Shown one piece after another: positions 52,848 to 63,490 of a DNA stretch of 64,000 nucleotides. The stretch lies in the NCBI GenBank assembly GCA_010909165.1, contig MU008169.1, positions 1,178,001 through 1,242,000 of the forward strand, written 5' to 3'. The notes under the pieces are model-generated. The model worked only from the letters and a program-made list of their open reading frames with translations, was not told where the DNA came from and did not search any database. How positions within the stretch are numbered: position 1 is the stretch's first letter; the number at the start of each line of letters is the position of its first letter. Source of the DNA: Anthoceros angustus (taxonomy: Eukaryota > Streptophyta > Anthocerotopsida > Anthocerotales > Anthocerotaceae). The translations under genes and the position numbers were made by a program.

Positions 52848-55125
52848 CTGCAAAGCGAGAGAATTAGAGTGGTCAAGGAACTTGACAACACAAACATCCG
52901 CAGAAGTTGACAAAAGACAAAATAAAAGCACTTACATGGTGTTGAACTTCCAGATAGGAACTGTCAAGGGTCTAACAATTGATTATAAAACAATCGACGA
53001 GGATAGGGATGGGGGATATGGCGACACATTCATTGAATATACACATTGTTAAATATTGAAATCCCTCCACTTTTGGTTAGTGAGAAGATAACTCCTTTCA
53101 AACAACACCCACATACTTCCGTAATAGAAGACTTTGTCGGCAAGTTAGATTTAAGAGGAAAAAACAAACAAAATAAGGTTATCCAGACACAAGCAGTATG
53201 CAGACAACATAACTCGAGATTCAATCATGACTTCAAATTCGAGCGAAATGGTTATCACGATTCACGCAGACCAATCGAATGTTGGCGGTCAACCCTTCAC
53301 ACGATGAACAATAAAGCCTACACACACAGGTAAAGAATTAGATTATTCACAGAGAACTCACAGCTACGTTAAAAGACAACGAGGTAATTATCAATGAGGA
53401 GAAATCATCAAGTTTAAAATCGTTCACATACCATATCGAGGTTACGAACAAAACGCCTTATCGTCAAAGGCGGTTATGCGCATCAAAGCAAGGACCTTAG
53501 AATAAGAATGAGGCACGTGACTGATGCGACAATATACAAAACACGAATTCAATAACTGGCGTTGTTGAATTACGTAACAAACAATAGATAGCATTTTTAA
53601 CGGAACATTCGTAAAGCAACAACAAAGGCGTTTCGACGTCAAACAAGGTCCCAAATGTGTCCGCCATACTCGTAAAACCTTTGGCATCAAAGCGGAGAGA
53701 GATCACACAAGCAACGACGCTCTCAGAAAGAGAGAAAAACAAGATTTTGCGATGACACAACAAACAACGATGGAACCATGACATGAGACAAATGTAAATC
53801 GCGACTAAAGCATTAACCAACCTTTCTTACGTCCAACAACCTCTTGCGTTTACTCCTGCGTTTCAAAAGGAATAGAAGACAATTAAGAACAAAATCGCTC
53901 AACATTATAAACAATGAAAGCTCAAGAGAAGATAGCATTCATTTTCCAACAGCAACATATGTAAACGCAGAGAAACCGATTGACACAAAAGACATTTGAT
54001 GACTTACCAAAGTGGTCCCGATCTATAACCGCCACTTCAACGAAAAGTTGATCGCATCAAAACACAACGGAGAGGGTTACAACACACGAGCAAAGCGAAA
54101 GTCGAACAAAGACTTGAAGCAGTTATGCGCTTTAACGACTGGGACCACGGCGACAACGGCGACAAATAAAGACACTTCCACCAAACAAACAATCAAGCAA
54201 TAAAGATTTTGCGAGAGAAAGAACACAAGCATCACATGCAGCATGAACAAAAGTAAGCCTAGCCAACCACAAAAGCTCAAAGCAGGCGAACACACGGCTG
54301 TCTTTGAGAAAGTAACACCATCGACACCAAAGACAAGCAAAGACCAGCGATGAACTACGACGAGAAATCAAATAGAACAACACTAGGGACATACAAATCG
54401 AGATAACATCTTAGCGGGTCTTTCCTAAGAAAGATAAACAATCAGCACAAGAACAACATAAACAACGACAAATACACAAAACATCCTCGATGTATATAGA
54501 AACTTGAATACACTACCACCATAGAGGTAGACAAAACACACAACGGCAATGAAGCAGACCAAAGCACGAAACTACTCCAGAAGCGGCACAAAACACAAAA
54601 GCAACGGGCCAAGCGGAAAAAAAAAACAACGTGAACGCAGATGGCCGACTTCAAATAGCGGCAAAAGGCCTTAAAGCGAAACCTTGGCCTTGAAAAGAAC
54701 CTTGGCCTTGACTAAGCAAGCACATGGACCTTAGAGGCAAAGACACCTTGGCCTTCAACATGGGAACCCCTTGAAAAGAACCTTCAAAAGAGCAAGAACA
54801 CCTTGGCCTCAAACAACTTTACGACACCTTGGCCTTGAGCGAAGGCCTTAACATTGGAAAGGGCACGAAAAAGAAACCTTGGCCCCAAAACTTAACGACC
54901 TTCGCCTAGCAAACCTAGAACACCTTGGCCTTGAATGAGCTACAGCAGACCTTGGCCCGGAGCAACACACGTTGGCACAAACTAGAACTAGACCCTTCCC
55001 AAACAGAAGGAGGACCTTGGCCTAAACTAAACAGAGCAAAACACCTAAGCCTTGGCGCGGGAGACACCTCGGACTTGAAAAGACAGAATAAAAAGAACTC
55101 GCTATGAGGAAGCCATTTATATAGG
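52848..55125 (-). promoter_or_regulatory. Promoter, leader and long first intron of the 49.6-52.8 kb gene
   Basis: A minus-strand TATA box (TATATAAATGG, plus-strand 55113-55123) is followed downstream by a 350-base cluster of nine GGCCAAGG motifs (54682-55021) and then by about 1.8 kb of pyrimidine-rich, non-coding minus-strand sequence up to the acceptor at 52848. Frames in it are Leu/Phe/Val-rich low-quality translations of T-rich intron DNA. I infer a non-coding leader and a long intron. Confidence 0.4.
54682..55021 (-). repeat. Nine-copy GGCCAAGG motif cluster
   Basis: CCTTGGCC on the plus strand starts at 54682, 54700, 54746, 54801, 54827, 54877, 54923, 54950 and 55014. An eight-base word is expected about once in 65 kb by chance, so nine in 340 bases is not random. 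Spacing is irregular (18 to 64 bases). In the direction of the TATA box the word reads GGCCAAGG, as in the LTR modules. Confidence 0.85.
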
Positions 55126-55680
55126 CCAGCAAACCCTAAATATTCCTCTGGCCTCTACTGGTGGTTTGAATTTACCGAACCTAACTTTCCGAGCCCAATT
55201 CCAAACCGTAGGTTGCCATTAGGCCGCCTCAACCAAACCTAGATTCATTTTCCAAACCTAGCCTAACGCCAAACCTAATCTCCGAACCCCGTCAGGCGTA
55301 ACACGAACCTCTGCGGCCAACCACCGCTCACGACCCCAGAACCCTAACTATGCCAGCACACCTAGGGTTGGTGTCCGCCAACACGCCGCCGCACTGCGGT
55401 CGGCGGTCCTCGATCCGCTCGCCCTGACCATTCGCTCACAATTTGGGAGTCCTCGGAGAAGGTCCGCAATCGGCTCTTCCTTTCATCTGTCGCCCTACAT
55501 GCGTCCACATCTTTGTTATCGGCTGTTCCCCATAGGTGGGTCGCTAATTGCACTCTCAACGCTGAAACCGATCCGTCCAGCCCACACGGTCACTGCCATC
55601 GCCTCTCCACGCCAACCGCGACAGAAGTCTCATTGGCGTCCTCTGTCGGCGTCAAACACTTTCTTCTTTGTTTTCGTTGC
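55126..55680. other. Intergenic interval
   Basis: Upstream flank of the minus-strand TATA box. Short frames on both strands with no motif. It ends at the first of the intron-like cassettes. Confidence 0.35.
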
Positions 55681-56170
55681 AGACCAATTGCCACCCATCA
55701 CGCCATCTTCCGCTCTGGTAACATCGTCCTTTCGCCTTGCATGATTTAATTTCGAAGTCTCGAGACATAGACAAAACCTCGGGCGTCCTCCGTGGGTACG
55801 TTGTCAAGCACGCCGTCGTCTCTTCTCTTTGTTTTTTTTGCAGCCGATCGAGCAGCCGTCGCGAGCTTTCTTCGATCTTTCACAGGTTGTTCCATGAGTT
55901 GCTCCACCTCGCATGATTTAATTTGAAGTCTCGAGACATAGCCGCAGACCCTCGGCGCCTCCGTGGGTACGTTGTCAAGCATACTTACGTCATGTCTTTT
56001 CTTTTGTTTTTCGCAGCCCAATTCCAACGCGTCATCGCAGCTTTGCTTCGCCTCTGATATCTTATCGAGTGTGAGTTTGCGCCTTCAACGCCGCTTATCC
56101 GATTTGTGTTGTATATCGAGACATCGCACAAAACCGTCAGTCCGCATGACGTGCCAAGCGTAGTTGCCAA
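55681..56170 (+). repeat. Tandem intron-exon-like cassettes
   Basis: Three acceptor-like sites with pyrimidine tracts (TTTTCGTTGCAG ending 55682, GTTTTTTTTGCAG ending 55843, GTTTTTCGCAG ending 56016) are 161 and 173 bases apart. The first two are each followed by GCATGATTTAATTT, GAAGTCTCGAGACATAG and CTCCGTGGGTACGTTGTCAA, the last with a donor-like GTACGT; the third unit has diverged. All plus frames contain stops, so these would be non-coding leader exons of the gene at 56.76 kb. The minus strand has one open frame (55746-56027) with the same internal repeat (DNVPTE then YVSRL), an alternative reading. Confidence 0.55.
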
Positions 56171-56755
56171 CCTTACTTCCATTTGCTTGTTTTCTTTTCA
56201 AAGTCCACTCTGAGCATGTAAGCTTTGGTGTCGATATTTTTCGACGGCTTCGTTTGCGATCGCGATCTTTGCATGCTTTCCTAGATAGAAACCACTGGCC
56301 TTAGTGTGGTGTCCGCAGGGTCAACCATTCTCCGTAAGTCACCCTCCATCACGCATGCGTTAAAGAAGCATGCTTGTCAAATGTGTCGCATGGTAGTTCA
56401 CGCAGTTCAGGCATCGTAAGATGCGATTGCGTGCGTCGGTGAAACCACTGCATGTTGACGGTCAGCATGCGATGCATCAGCGCTGTAGATGCTGGCGACT
56501 CGCGCGCTCGTTTCACATGCGCGACCGCTTGTGGCGGCATGCAAACGCTAGGCGCCGTTTGCCGATCAACGGATTTGCCGCGCGGATGTTATGGACTTTG
56601 TAAACTCACGCCTCTCCTCTTTGATTGCGGAAGGTCACGCAAGAAGGCGCCACTCTAGTGTAAGTACGTCCTTCCAAATTCTCACTTTTCTTTTTCGATG
56701 GGATCCTTGTTCGATCGATTTGGCGGTATCTCTGATTGGTGGCTTTTTAATCGGG
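56171..56755 (+). other. Upstream region of the ten-exon gene, copy 1
   Basis: No coding exon recognised. The part from 56569 (CGGATGTTATGGACTTTGTA) is shared with copy 2 from 59608 and includes a donor-like AGTGTAAGTACG near 56661, consistent with a leader exon. Confidence 0.35.
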
Positions 56756-58453
56756 ATGGAATCGAGAACGGAAGCAATAACGATTTTCAAATCCAAGAAG
56801 GTACTTGATTATCGTTTCTTACTTTGCTTTTACTTTTACTTTTACTTTTACTAATATCTATTGTGTCAACCCCTGCAGAGAACTACATGACGCCACCCGT
56901 GAGCGCACTCGACAAATTACTTCCCACCCATGGGGATCCGAGGATATGCCTAACGAGTTTGAACCACCACTGGAGATAAGAAAGATCGTAGAAAAAGGTA
57001 TTCAGAAAAAATGATTGCTGGTATGTTTGTCCTGTATGTTCTTGTTGGTCAGAGTCTAACAAAACCCGTGGGTTGCAGTCCTCTGTGAGCACACAATGTT
57101 CTCTGTCATGGACAAACAAGACCTTAAGCATCTTTGTGAGATGCCTGCCCAGTTGAATAAGATAAAGAAGGTAAGCACTTTTCTTTAATTCGTAAACTTC
57201 AATCTTTTTATGCTCAAATCCAAAATCTTAACCTTAAATTTCTCTGCGGGATATCAAAAGAACCTTGAACAACTCAATTGAGCTGAAGCGTACACTTGTG
57301 GAAAGGTTTAATGGACACGATTTTCAATGCAAACAATGTTGGAGGGATATCAAAGTTCAATCCAGCATCGAGGTAATCAAATCCCTAATACATTCATACT
57401 TTCTTTGCTTCTTAACATTGACCTTATAACTTGGCATTACAGAATGCTGGAAAACAAGCTGTTGCCGCAAAAAACATAAAGGACAAAGTCGATAAGATTG
57501 ACAACAACATTGACAACGCAGCCATCTCCAATCAGGTATACAAAAAGTATTAGGTATATAATGTGCATTAATATGATTTGGTTTAAGAAATTAATGATTT
57601 TGGTTTTTGATCAGGCAAAAAAGAGAAAAATTGATGACTTCGAGGAGGATGGACCAACTTACGGGCCGTCACTTGAGTTCACCGAGTTTGGAAAGTGGAT
57701 GAGCAATTTTCAATATCCACCACTTTTTCAAGACTTTAAAGATAAGTATTCTGCACTTTGGGAGCATAGTCTAAAAGAGCAAGTACAGCCCATCTTGAAT
57801 GAAGATGGGTCCAACCCAACATTCGAGAGACAGACAAATCCAAGCAAGTAAGCGATAACTTCTCTTTTCTCTATTATTTTCATTACATATAATTCTATGT
57901 AATGTAATTATGCATTGAATGCGAGAGATAGGGGCAGCAATTGAAAATAAGGAGTTGAAAAAGCAGACTTGTTGTCTCTCATGGAAGAACCGAGACAACT
58001 AAAACATTCAAAAGGTACATCGTTTGAAAGGTAATATCCGCTTGCATTCCAAAAAATTCTAATGTTTATGTTTCTTGAACATACGATCACATTTCCGGTG
58101 TGGGGAATCTTCACAGACGTGTTTAACGCTTGTCGAAAAGGTATATGCAAAGAAAGATCTTCTCCGAATTGAAATGGAGGTAAATGACTAATTACTTTTA
58201 CTTTTTGTTTGTAGTTATCGGAGAATCAAAGCGAGTTGTTTTCACTCTTTGAGGTGAGTACTAAAGTTAAAAATAGATAAGTTTTATATATGAATTCGAC
58301 AATGGTTTAAATTGCGAAATATTCTCGCTTGGATGAAATATTGAAATGATAATACATTTATCTGGACCATACAATCAGCAGCTCAAAAGTACTATTCAAG
58401 AGACGGACGACGAACCATATTACACTCCATCTACTCCAATAGAATATGTGTGA
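56756..58453 (+). CDS. Ten-exon gene of unknown function, copy 1
   Basis: Exons: 56756-56800, 56879-56997, 57079-57170, 57261-57372, 57443-57535, 57615-57847, 57932-58030, 58117-58179, 58215-58253, 58382-58453, all bounded by AG and GT. Product about 290 residues: MESRTEAITIFKSKK, ERTRQITSHPWGSEDMPNEF, LEIRKIVEK, EHTMFSVMDKQDLKHLCEMP, NNSIELKRTLVERFNGHDFQ with CKQCW, KNIKDKVDKIDNNIDNA, AKKRKIDDFEEDGPTYGPSL, FGKWMSNFQYPPLFQDFKDK, LLSLMEEPRQLKHSKG, LVEKVYAKKDLLRIEME, and the end PYYTPSTPIEYV. Exons 4-6 and 8-10 join in phase; exons 2, 3/4 and 7 need one-base corrections, one at an A run. AKKRKID looks like a nuclear signal. I do not recognise the family. Confidence 0.65.
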
Positions 58454-58559
58454 TTTAAAAATATTTTGATTAGAGCCTAATTACGGCGGTGATGATAATC
58501 CTTTTATTGTGTAAAAGGATTGAAAAAGCAATAATCTGATGAGTGAAGGGTAAATTCTT

Positions 58560-59510
58560 GTAAGAGAGAGAAATGACATATAAGCCGGGTGGTATAGGCA
58601 CCGGTCTACAAGTTCACGGACCTCGGCTCCGCAGTGCCGAAGTTAGGCGGCGTCGGCCCCAGACTCGGCTCCTTCGCTAGGGGCGGGCCGCGTCGGGCGC
58701 CGGCCTAGACGGTCTCGGCCTCACGGCCTCGGCCGTTCTCGGCCGTCGGCCTCGCCGTCCGTTCTAATACATATCTACCTGTGTCACTCCGTGTCTTCCT
58801 ACCTGCACCACACCAGTGAGATATTTCACCATGCACATCTCCTTGCTGAGAACCCAAGGCTCGATACAGCTGCCTCCTACTGACTCCTATTCGGCGAGAC
58901 AACGAGGAAACAAGGTGGCTCCCTTTGATATCTTTAGACAGAATCATGTTGAAGAGCGTGTTCCGTGCCCGCAAATGGTCTCCAAATTGCACGTCCTTCA
59001 AACTTGAGCATGCAACCTTCAAGTTCTGCATGATCATTGCTGCCACCTCGCTATCCTTCGCAGTCTTTGCAGTCTCAACCCGATACTCTTTCAACAGTGG
59101 CAGCCGGCCAAAGAGCGCCAAGATGTCTTGTTTGCTCAGTGTATCTAGAAGTGAGATGCAAGAAATGTTGACCAATTTCCCGAGCCACCCTCATTTCACA
59201 TGTAAAGCATTCCACGCTCCTGTCGATTCGCTCAGGCCCGCCACTCTCCACTTCTTGACTCGTTGTGTTGAGGTCCGTGAGGCAACATCCCCAAGCCTTG
59301 CTTGATCCTCGCCTCCAACCGCATCCCCCTCCTCCCCCCCCCCACGCTTTCTTGAGATAGCCCCTTATCACACACACGCATCTGCCCTTCCGGACTTGCT
59401 CGCTCATACCGCGTGCACTGCCGACCTCGCGACGCTTGCTCTCGGCCATGCTCGCCTCGGCTTCAGTGAGCGTGCCATACCTCTTGAGGGCCAAAATGCG
59501 TGTGCCCGCT
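58560..59510 (-). CDS. Convergent open region with HTH-like segment, copy 1
   Basis: The minus-strand frame 58705-59175 encodes 156 residues: KQDILALFGRLPLLKEYRVE, AAMIMQNLKVACSSLKDVQF, HLRARNTLFNMILSKDIKGS and SLSRRIGVSRRQLYRALGS. RRIGVSRRQLYRAL has the look of a helix-turn-helix recognition segment. Upstream frames (59494 down: LKRYGTLTEAEASMAESKRR, then a Gly-rich stretch) probably form the N-terminus. The region is convergent with the ten-exon gene and duplicated with it. A transposase N-terminus is possible, but no catalytic part follows before 58560. Confidence 0.45.
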
Positions 59511-59529
59511 AGAGAGTCACCAAGCCCGA

Positions 59530-59607
59530 TCTTGAGACCTTAAGCATCTTTGCGAGATGCTTGAGTGGCGGCATGCCGCGACACGCGTTGAGTGGCGGCA
59601 TGCCGCA
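59530..59607 (+). repeat. Junction of the 3-kb tandem duplication
   Basis: The end of unit 1 runs into GACCTTAAGCATCTTTGCGAGATGC, a piece of exon 3 of the ten-exon gene out of place, and then a two-copy 26-base repeat (TTGAGTGGCGGCATGCCGC then RACACGCG) before the start of unit 2 at 59608. The exon-3 filler matches the copy-2 exon (GCGAGATGC), not copy 1 (GTGAGATGC). Confidence 0.75.
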
Positions 59608-59797
59608 ACACGCGGATGTTATGGACTTTGTAAACTCACGCCCCTCTCCTCTTTCGTGAATTCGAGCTGACCAAAGGTCACGCAAGAAGGCGCCACTCTA
59701 GTGTAATCGTCCTTCAATTCTCAACTTGTTTTCTTGGATCGTCTTGTTCATCGATTTGGCGGTATCTCATGATTGTCTTGATGGCTTTTGAATCGGG

Positions 59798-61454
59798 ATG
59801 GAATCGAGAACGGAAGCAATAACGATTTTCAAATCCAAGAAGGTACTTGATTGTAATATTTATACGCTTTACTTTGCTTTTACTTTTACTAATATCTATT
59901 GTGTCAACCCGCAGACAAGAAATGCCACCCGTGAGCGCACTCGACAAATTACTTCCCACCCATGGGGATCCGAGGATATGGCTAACGAGTTTGAACCACC
60001 ACCGCTGGAGATAAGAAAGATAGTAGAAAAAGGTATTCGGAAAAATGATTGCGTTAGTCTGTATGTTCTCGTTGGTCGAGTCTAACAAAACCCGTGGGTG
60101 TCCTCTGCGAGCACACAATGTTCTCTGTCATGGACAAACAAGACCTTAAGCATCTTTGCGAGATGCACCTTGATTGAATAAGATAAAGAAGGTAAGCACT
60201 TTTCTTTAATTCATAAACTTGATCTAATTATGCTCAAATCCAAAATCTTAACCCTAAATTTATCTGCGGGATATCAAAAGAACCTTGAACAACTCAATTG
60301 GGTGAAGCGTACACTTGTGGAAAGGTTTAATGGACACGATTTTCAATGCAAACAATGTTGGAGGGATATCAAAGTTCAATCCAGCAAGATCGAGGTAATC
60401 TAATACATTCATACCTTCTTTGCTTCTTCACATTGACCTTCTTATAACTTGGCATTCTGAGAATCTTTGGAAAACAAGTGTCATAAAACATAAAGGACAA
60501 AGTCGATAAGATTGACAACAACATTGACAACGCAGCCATCTCCAATCGTATACAAAAGTATTAGGTATATAATGTGCATTAATATGATTTTGGTTTAAGA
60601 AAGTAATGATTTTGGTTTTGATCGGGCAAAAAGAGAAAAATTGATGACTTCGAGGAGGATGGACCAACTTACGGGCCGTCACTTGAGTTCACCGAGTTTG
60701 GAAAGTGGATGAGCAATTTTCAATATCCACCACTTTTCAAGACTTTAAAAATAAGTATTGCAATTTGGGAGCATAGTCTAAAAGAGCAAGTACATTTATC
60801 TTGAATGAAGATGGGTCCAACCCAACATTCGAGCAAGACAAATCCAAGCAAGTAAGCGATAACTTCTCTTTTCTCTATTATTTTCATTACATATAATTCT
60901 ATGTAATGTAATTATGCATTGAATGCGAGATAGGGGCAGCAATTGAAAATAAGGAGTTGAAAAGCAGACTTGTTGTCTCTCATGGAAGAACCGAGACAAC
61001 TAAAACATTCAAAAGGTACATCGTTTGAAAGGTAATATCGCTTGCATTCCAAAAAAATTCTAATGTTTATGTTTCTTGAACATACGATCACATTTCCGGT
61101 GTGGGGAATCTTCACAGACGTGTTTAACGCTTGTCGAAAAGGTATATGCAAAGAAAGATCTTCTCCGAATTGAAATGGAGGTAAATGACTAATTACTTTT
61201 ACTTTTTGTTTGTAGTTATCGGAGAATCAAAGCGAGTTGTTTTCACTCTTTGAGGTGAGTACTAAAGTTAAAAATAGATAAGTTTTATATATGAATTCGA
61301 CAATGGTTTAAATTGCGAAATATTCTCGCTTGGATGAAATATTGAAATGATAATACATTTATCTGGACCATACAATCAGCAGCTCAAAAGTACTATTCAA
61401 GAGACGGACGACGAACCATATTACACTCCATCTACTCCAATAGAATATGTGTGA
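59798..61454 (+). CDS. Ten-exon gene of unknown function, copy 2
   Basis: Same structure as copy 1: ATG at 59798, exon 1 to 59842, exon 2 59915-60032, last exon 61383-61454. Exon 2 is better than in copy 1: it joins exon 1 in phase (SKK then TRNATRERTRQITSHPW) and reads NEFEPPPLEIRKIVEK. Damage elsewhere: the acceptor of exon 3 (GGGTTGCAG in copy 1) is reduced to GGGTG near 60098, and exons 3-6 carry several indels at former CAG/CTG sites. The last three exons are unchanged. The two copies complement each other in giving the protein, so I regard the gene as real and this copy as broken or mis-assembled. Confidence 0.55.
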
Positions 61455-61559
61455 TTTAACCAAAAATATTTTGATTAGAGCCTAATTACGGCATGTGATG
61501 ATAATCCTTTTATTGTGTAAAAGGATTGAAAAGCAATGATACGATGGTGAAGGGTAAAT

Positions 61560-62550
61560 TCTTGTAAGAGAGAAATGACATATAAGCCGGGTGGTATAGG
61601 CTACATTAGACTGCCCGCCTCGCCGCAGTTGAGTTACCCCGCCCGACTCGGCCGCTCCTTACGCTTAGGAACGGACGTGGCGCGCACGGCCTAGACGGTC
61701 TCGGCCTCACGGCCTCGACCGTTCTCCGTGACGCCCTCCTTCGCTCCCCGGTTCCTTCGCCTTTGTCACTCCGTGTCTTCCTACGCACCACACCGAGATA
61801 TTTCACCATGCACATCTCCTTCTTGAGAACCCAAGGCTCGATACAGCTGCCTCCTACCGACTCCTATTTGGCGAGACAACGAGGAAACAAGGTGGCTCCT
61901 TTGATATCTTTAGACAGAATCATGTTGAAGAGCGTGTTCCGTGCCCGCAAATGGTCTCCAAATTGCACGTCCTTCAAACTTGAGCATGCAACCTTCAAGT
62001 TCTGCATGATCATTGCTGCCACCTCGCTATCCTTCGCAGTCTTTGCAGTCTCAGCCCGATACTCTTTCAACAGTGGCAGCCGGCCAAAGAGCGCCAAGAT
62101 GTCTTGTTTGCTCGCAGAGGTGTATCTAGAAGTGAGATGCAAGAAATGTTGACCAATTTCCCGAGCCACCCTCTGTTTCACGCGAAGTGAGCATTCCACG
62201 CTCCCTGTCGATTCGCTCAAGGCCCGCTGCACTGCTCTCCACTTCTTGACTCGTTGTGTTGAGGTCCGTGAGGTGGTCAACATCCCCAAGCCTTGCTTGA
62301 TCCTCGCCTGCCTCCAACCGCATCCCCCTCGCTCCCGCCCCCACGCTTTCTTGAGATAGCCCACTTCTATCACACGCATCTGTCCTTCCAGACTTGCTCG
62401 CCTGCTCATGCATGCTGACCTCTGGCGGCGCTTGCTCTCGGCCCATGCTCGCCTCGGCTTCAGTGAACGTGCCATACCTCTTGAGGGCCAAAATGCGTGT
62501 CGCCGCTAGAGAGTCACCAAGCCCGATCTTGACGACCTTTCACTGTGATG
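61560..62550 (-). CDS. Convergent open region with HTH-like segment, copy 2
   Basis: The longest frame is 61864-62475 (203 residues): an Arg-rich N-terminus, VAREIGQHFLHLTSRYTSAS, KQDILALFGRLPLLKEYRAE, NTLFNMILSKDIKGATLFPR. In this copy the N-terminal part and the ARNTLF part are in one frame, unlike copy 1, while the SRRQLYRAL segment lies after a frame change near 61870. A second frame (62126-62491) gives TLTEAEASM-type sequence. Confidence 0.45.
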
Positions 62551-63490
62551 TCTTCACATGGCTGCAGCAACCATGCGCGCCCGTGTGAGACCAAACCCTA
62601 AACATCTAGCTTGGACCCAGTTCTACATGGTTCAGATTTCACCCACCCCAGCGCCTCTGAACAATCGCAACAAATGGCTGTTCCGCTGAGCCCGCGTGCA
62701 TCCATTGGCGGATTGTTGCGTGTAGATGCCTACCTCCACTGAGCCAACTTGTTTGTGGCTTCGAATGAAGCACCCACTGGGCGTCATCAGCATCACCTAC
62801 AGGCCATGCTCGCACACGGCTTCCCGCTGTGTTTGAAGTACTTGATGAAACCGAGATGCTTGATGTCAGCCCATAAAATTAACAAGTGCACTGGCGGTGC
62901 GTCCGTGGTGGGGCGCCAGTAAAGGTACGGACCATTTTCCCTCCTTCGCTCCCCCGGTTCCTTCGCTCCCCCGGTTCGTAAAAATAACATGGCACAATGG
63001 ACAAGTGTCGAGGACATTGCCCGTCTTAGCATCCCCGGACCAAGGCATTTTTTTTCAAGGTCTTTTTTTCCCTAATCTAATTTCATATTTTAACCTCAGA
63101 TACATACATAAGAATACTATCATCTATAAAAATACCAGACCGTTTGGAAACGAAATCAATTATATAAAATTATATTCAATATAAGAGGACAAAAGAAGGA
63201 TGTTTCAACCGTTACGCACCAAAGTGAGCACCAAACCATGCATCTGCCCGGTTATGGAGATCCCGTCCTCCGTGATGACACCAGCTTGAGGATGAGTCGT
63301 CGGTTAATCGGAACCAAAGCAGCTACGCCGAGACGATGCACGCATCAGACAACACCATCTGGGGCTGTTACAAGAACCTCGCGCATCGGGACATCACCAA
63401 CACAATTCGAGCGACCCAAAATCTACCACCGTCTTCCAATCCCAACTCATTGTGCGACACGGAGCGCGCTTGGTGGGTACGAGACTGGAT
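62551..63490. other. Unassigned interval
   Basis: No exon, domain or repeat supported. A CTCCCCCGGTTCCTTCGCTC segment at about 62946 is directly repeated in part (CTCCCCCGGTTCGT) and resembles one at 61743. An AT-rich block spans 63060-63190. Confidence 0.35.

Larger units (their letters stand above)
59608..62550 (+). repeat. 3-kb tandem duplication, unit 2
   Basis: Unit 1 is 56569-59530, unit 2 is 59608-62550, in direct orientation. Each contains the ten-exon gene and the convergent HTH-like region. Introns are as conserved as exons, so the duplication is recent relative to the indels that separate the copies. Confidence 0.9.

Noticed and set aside
53030-54660. Several minus-strand frames of 80-107 residues
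   Set aside because: They are Leu/Phe/Val/Cys-rich translations of pyrimidine-rich intron-like DNA with no shared frame or splice support.
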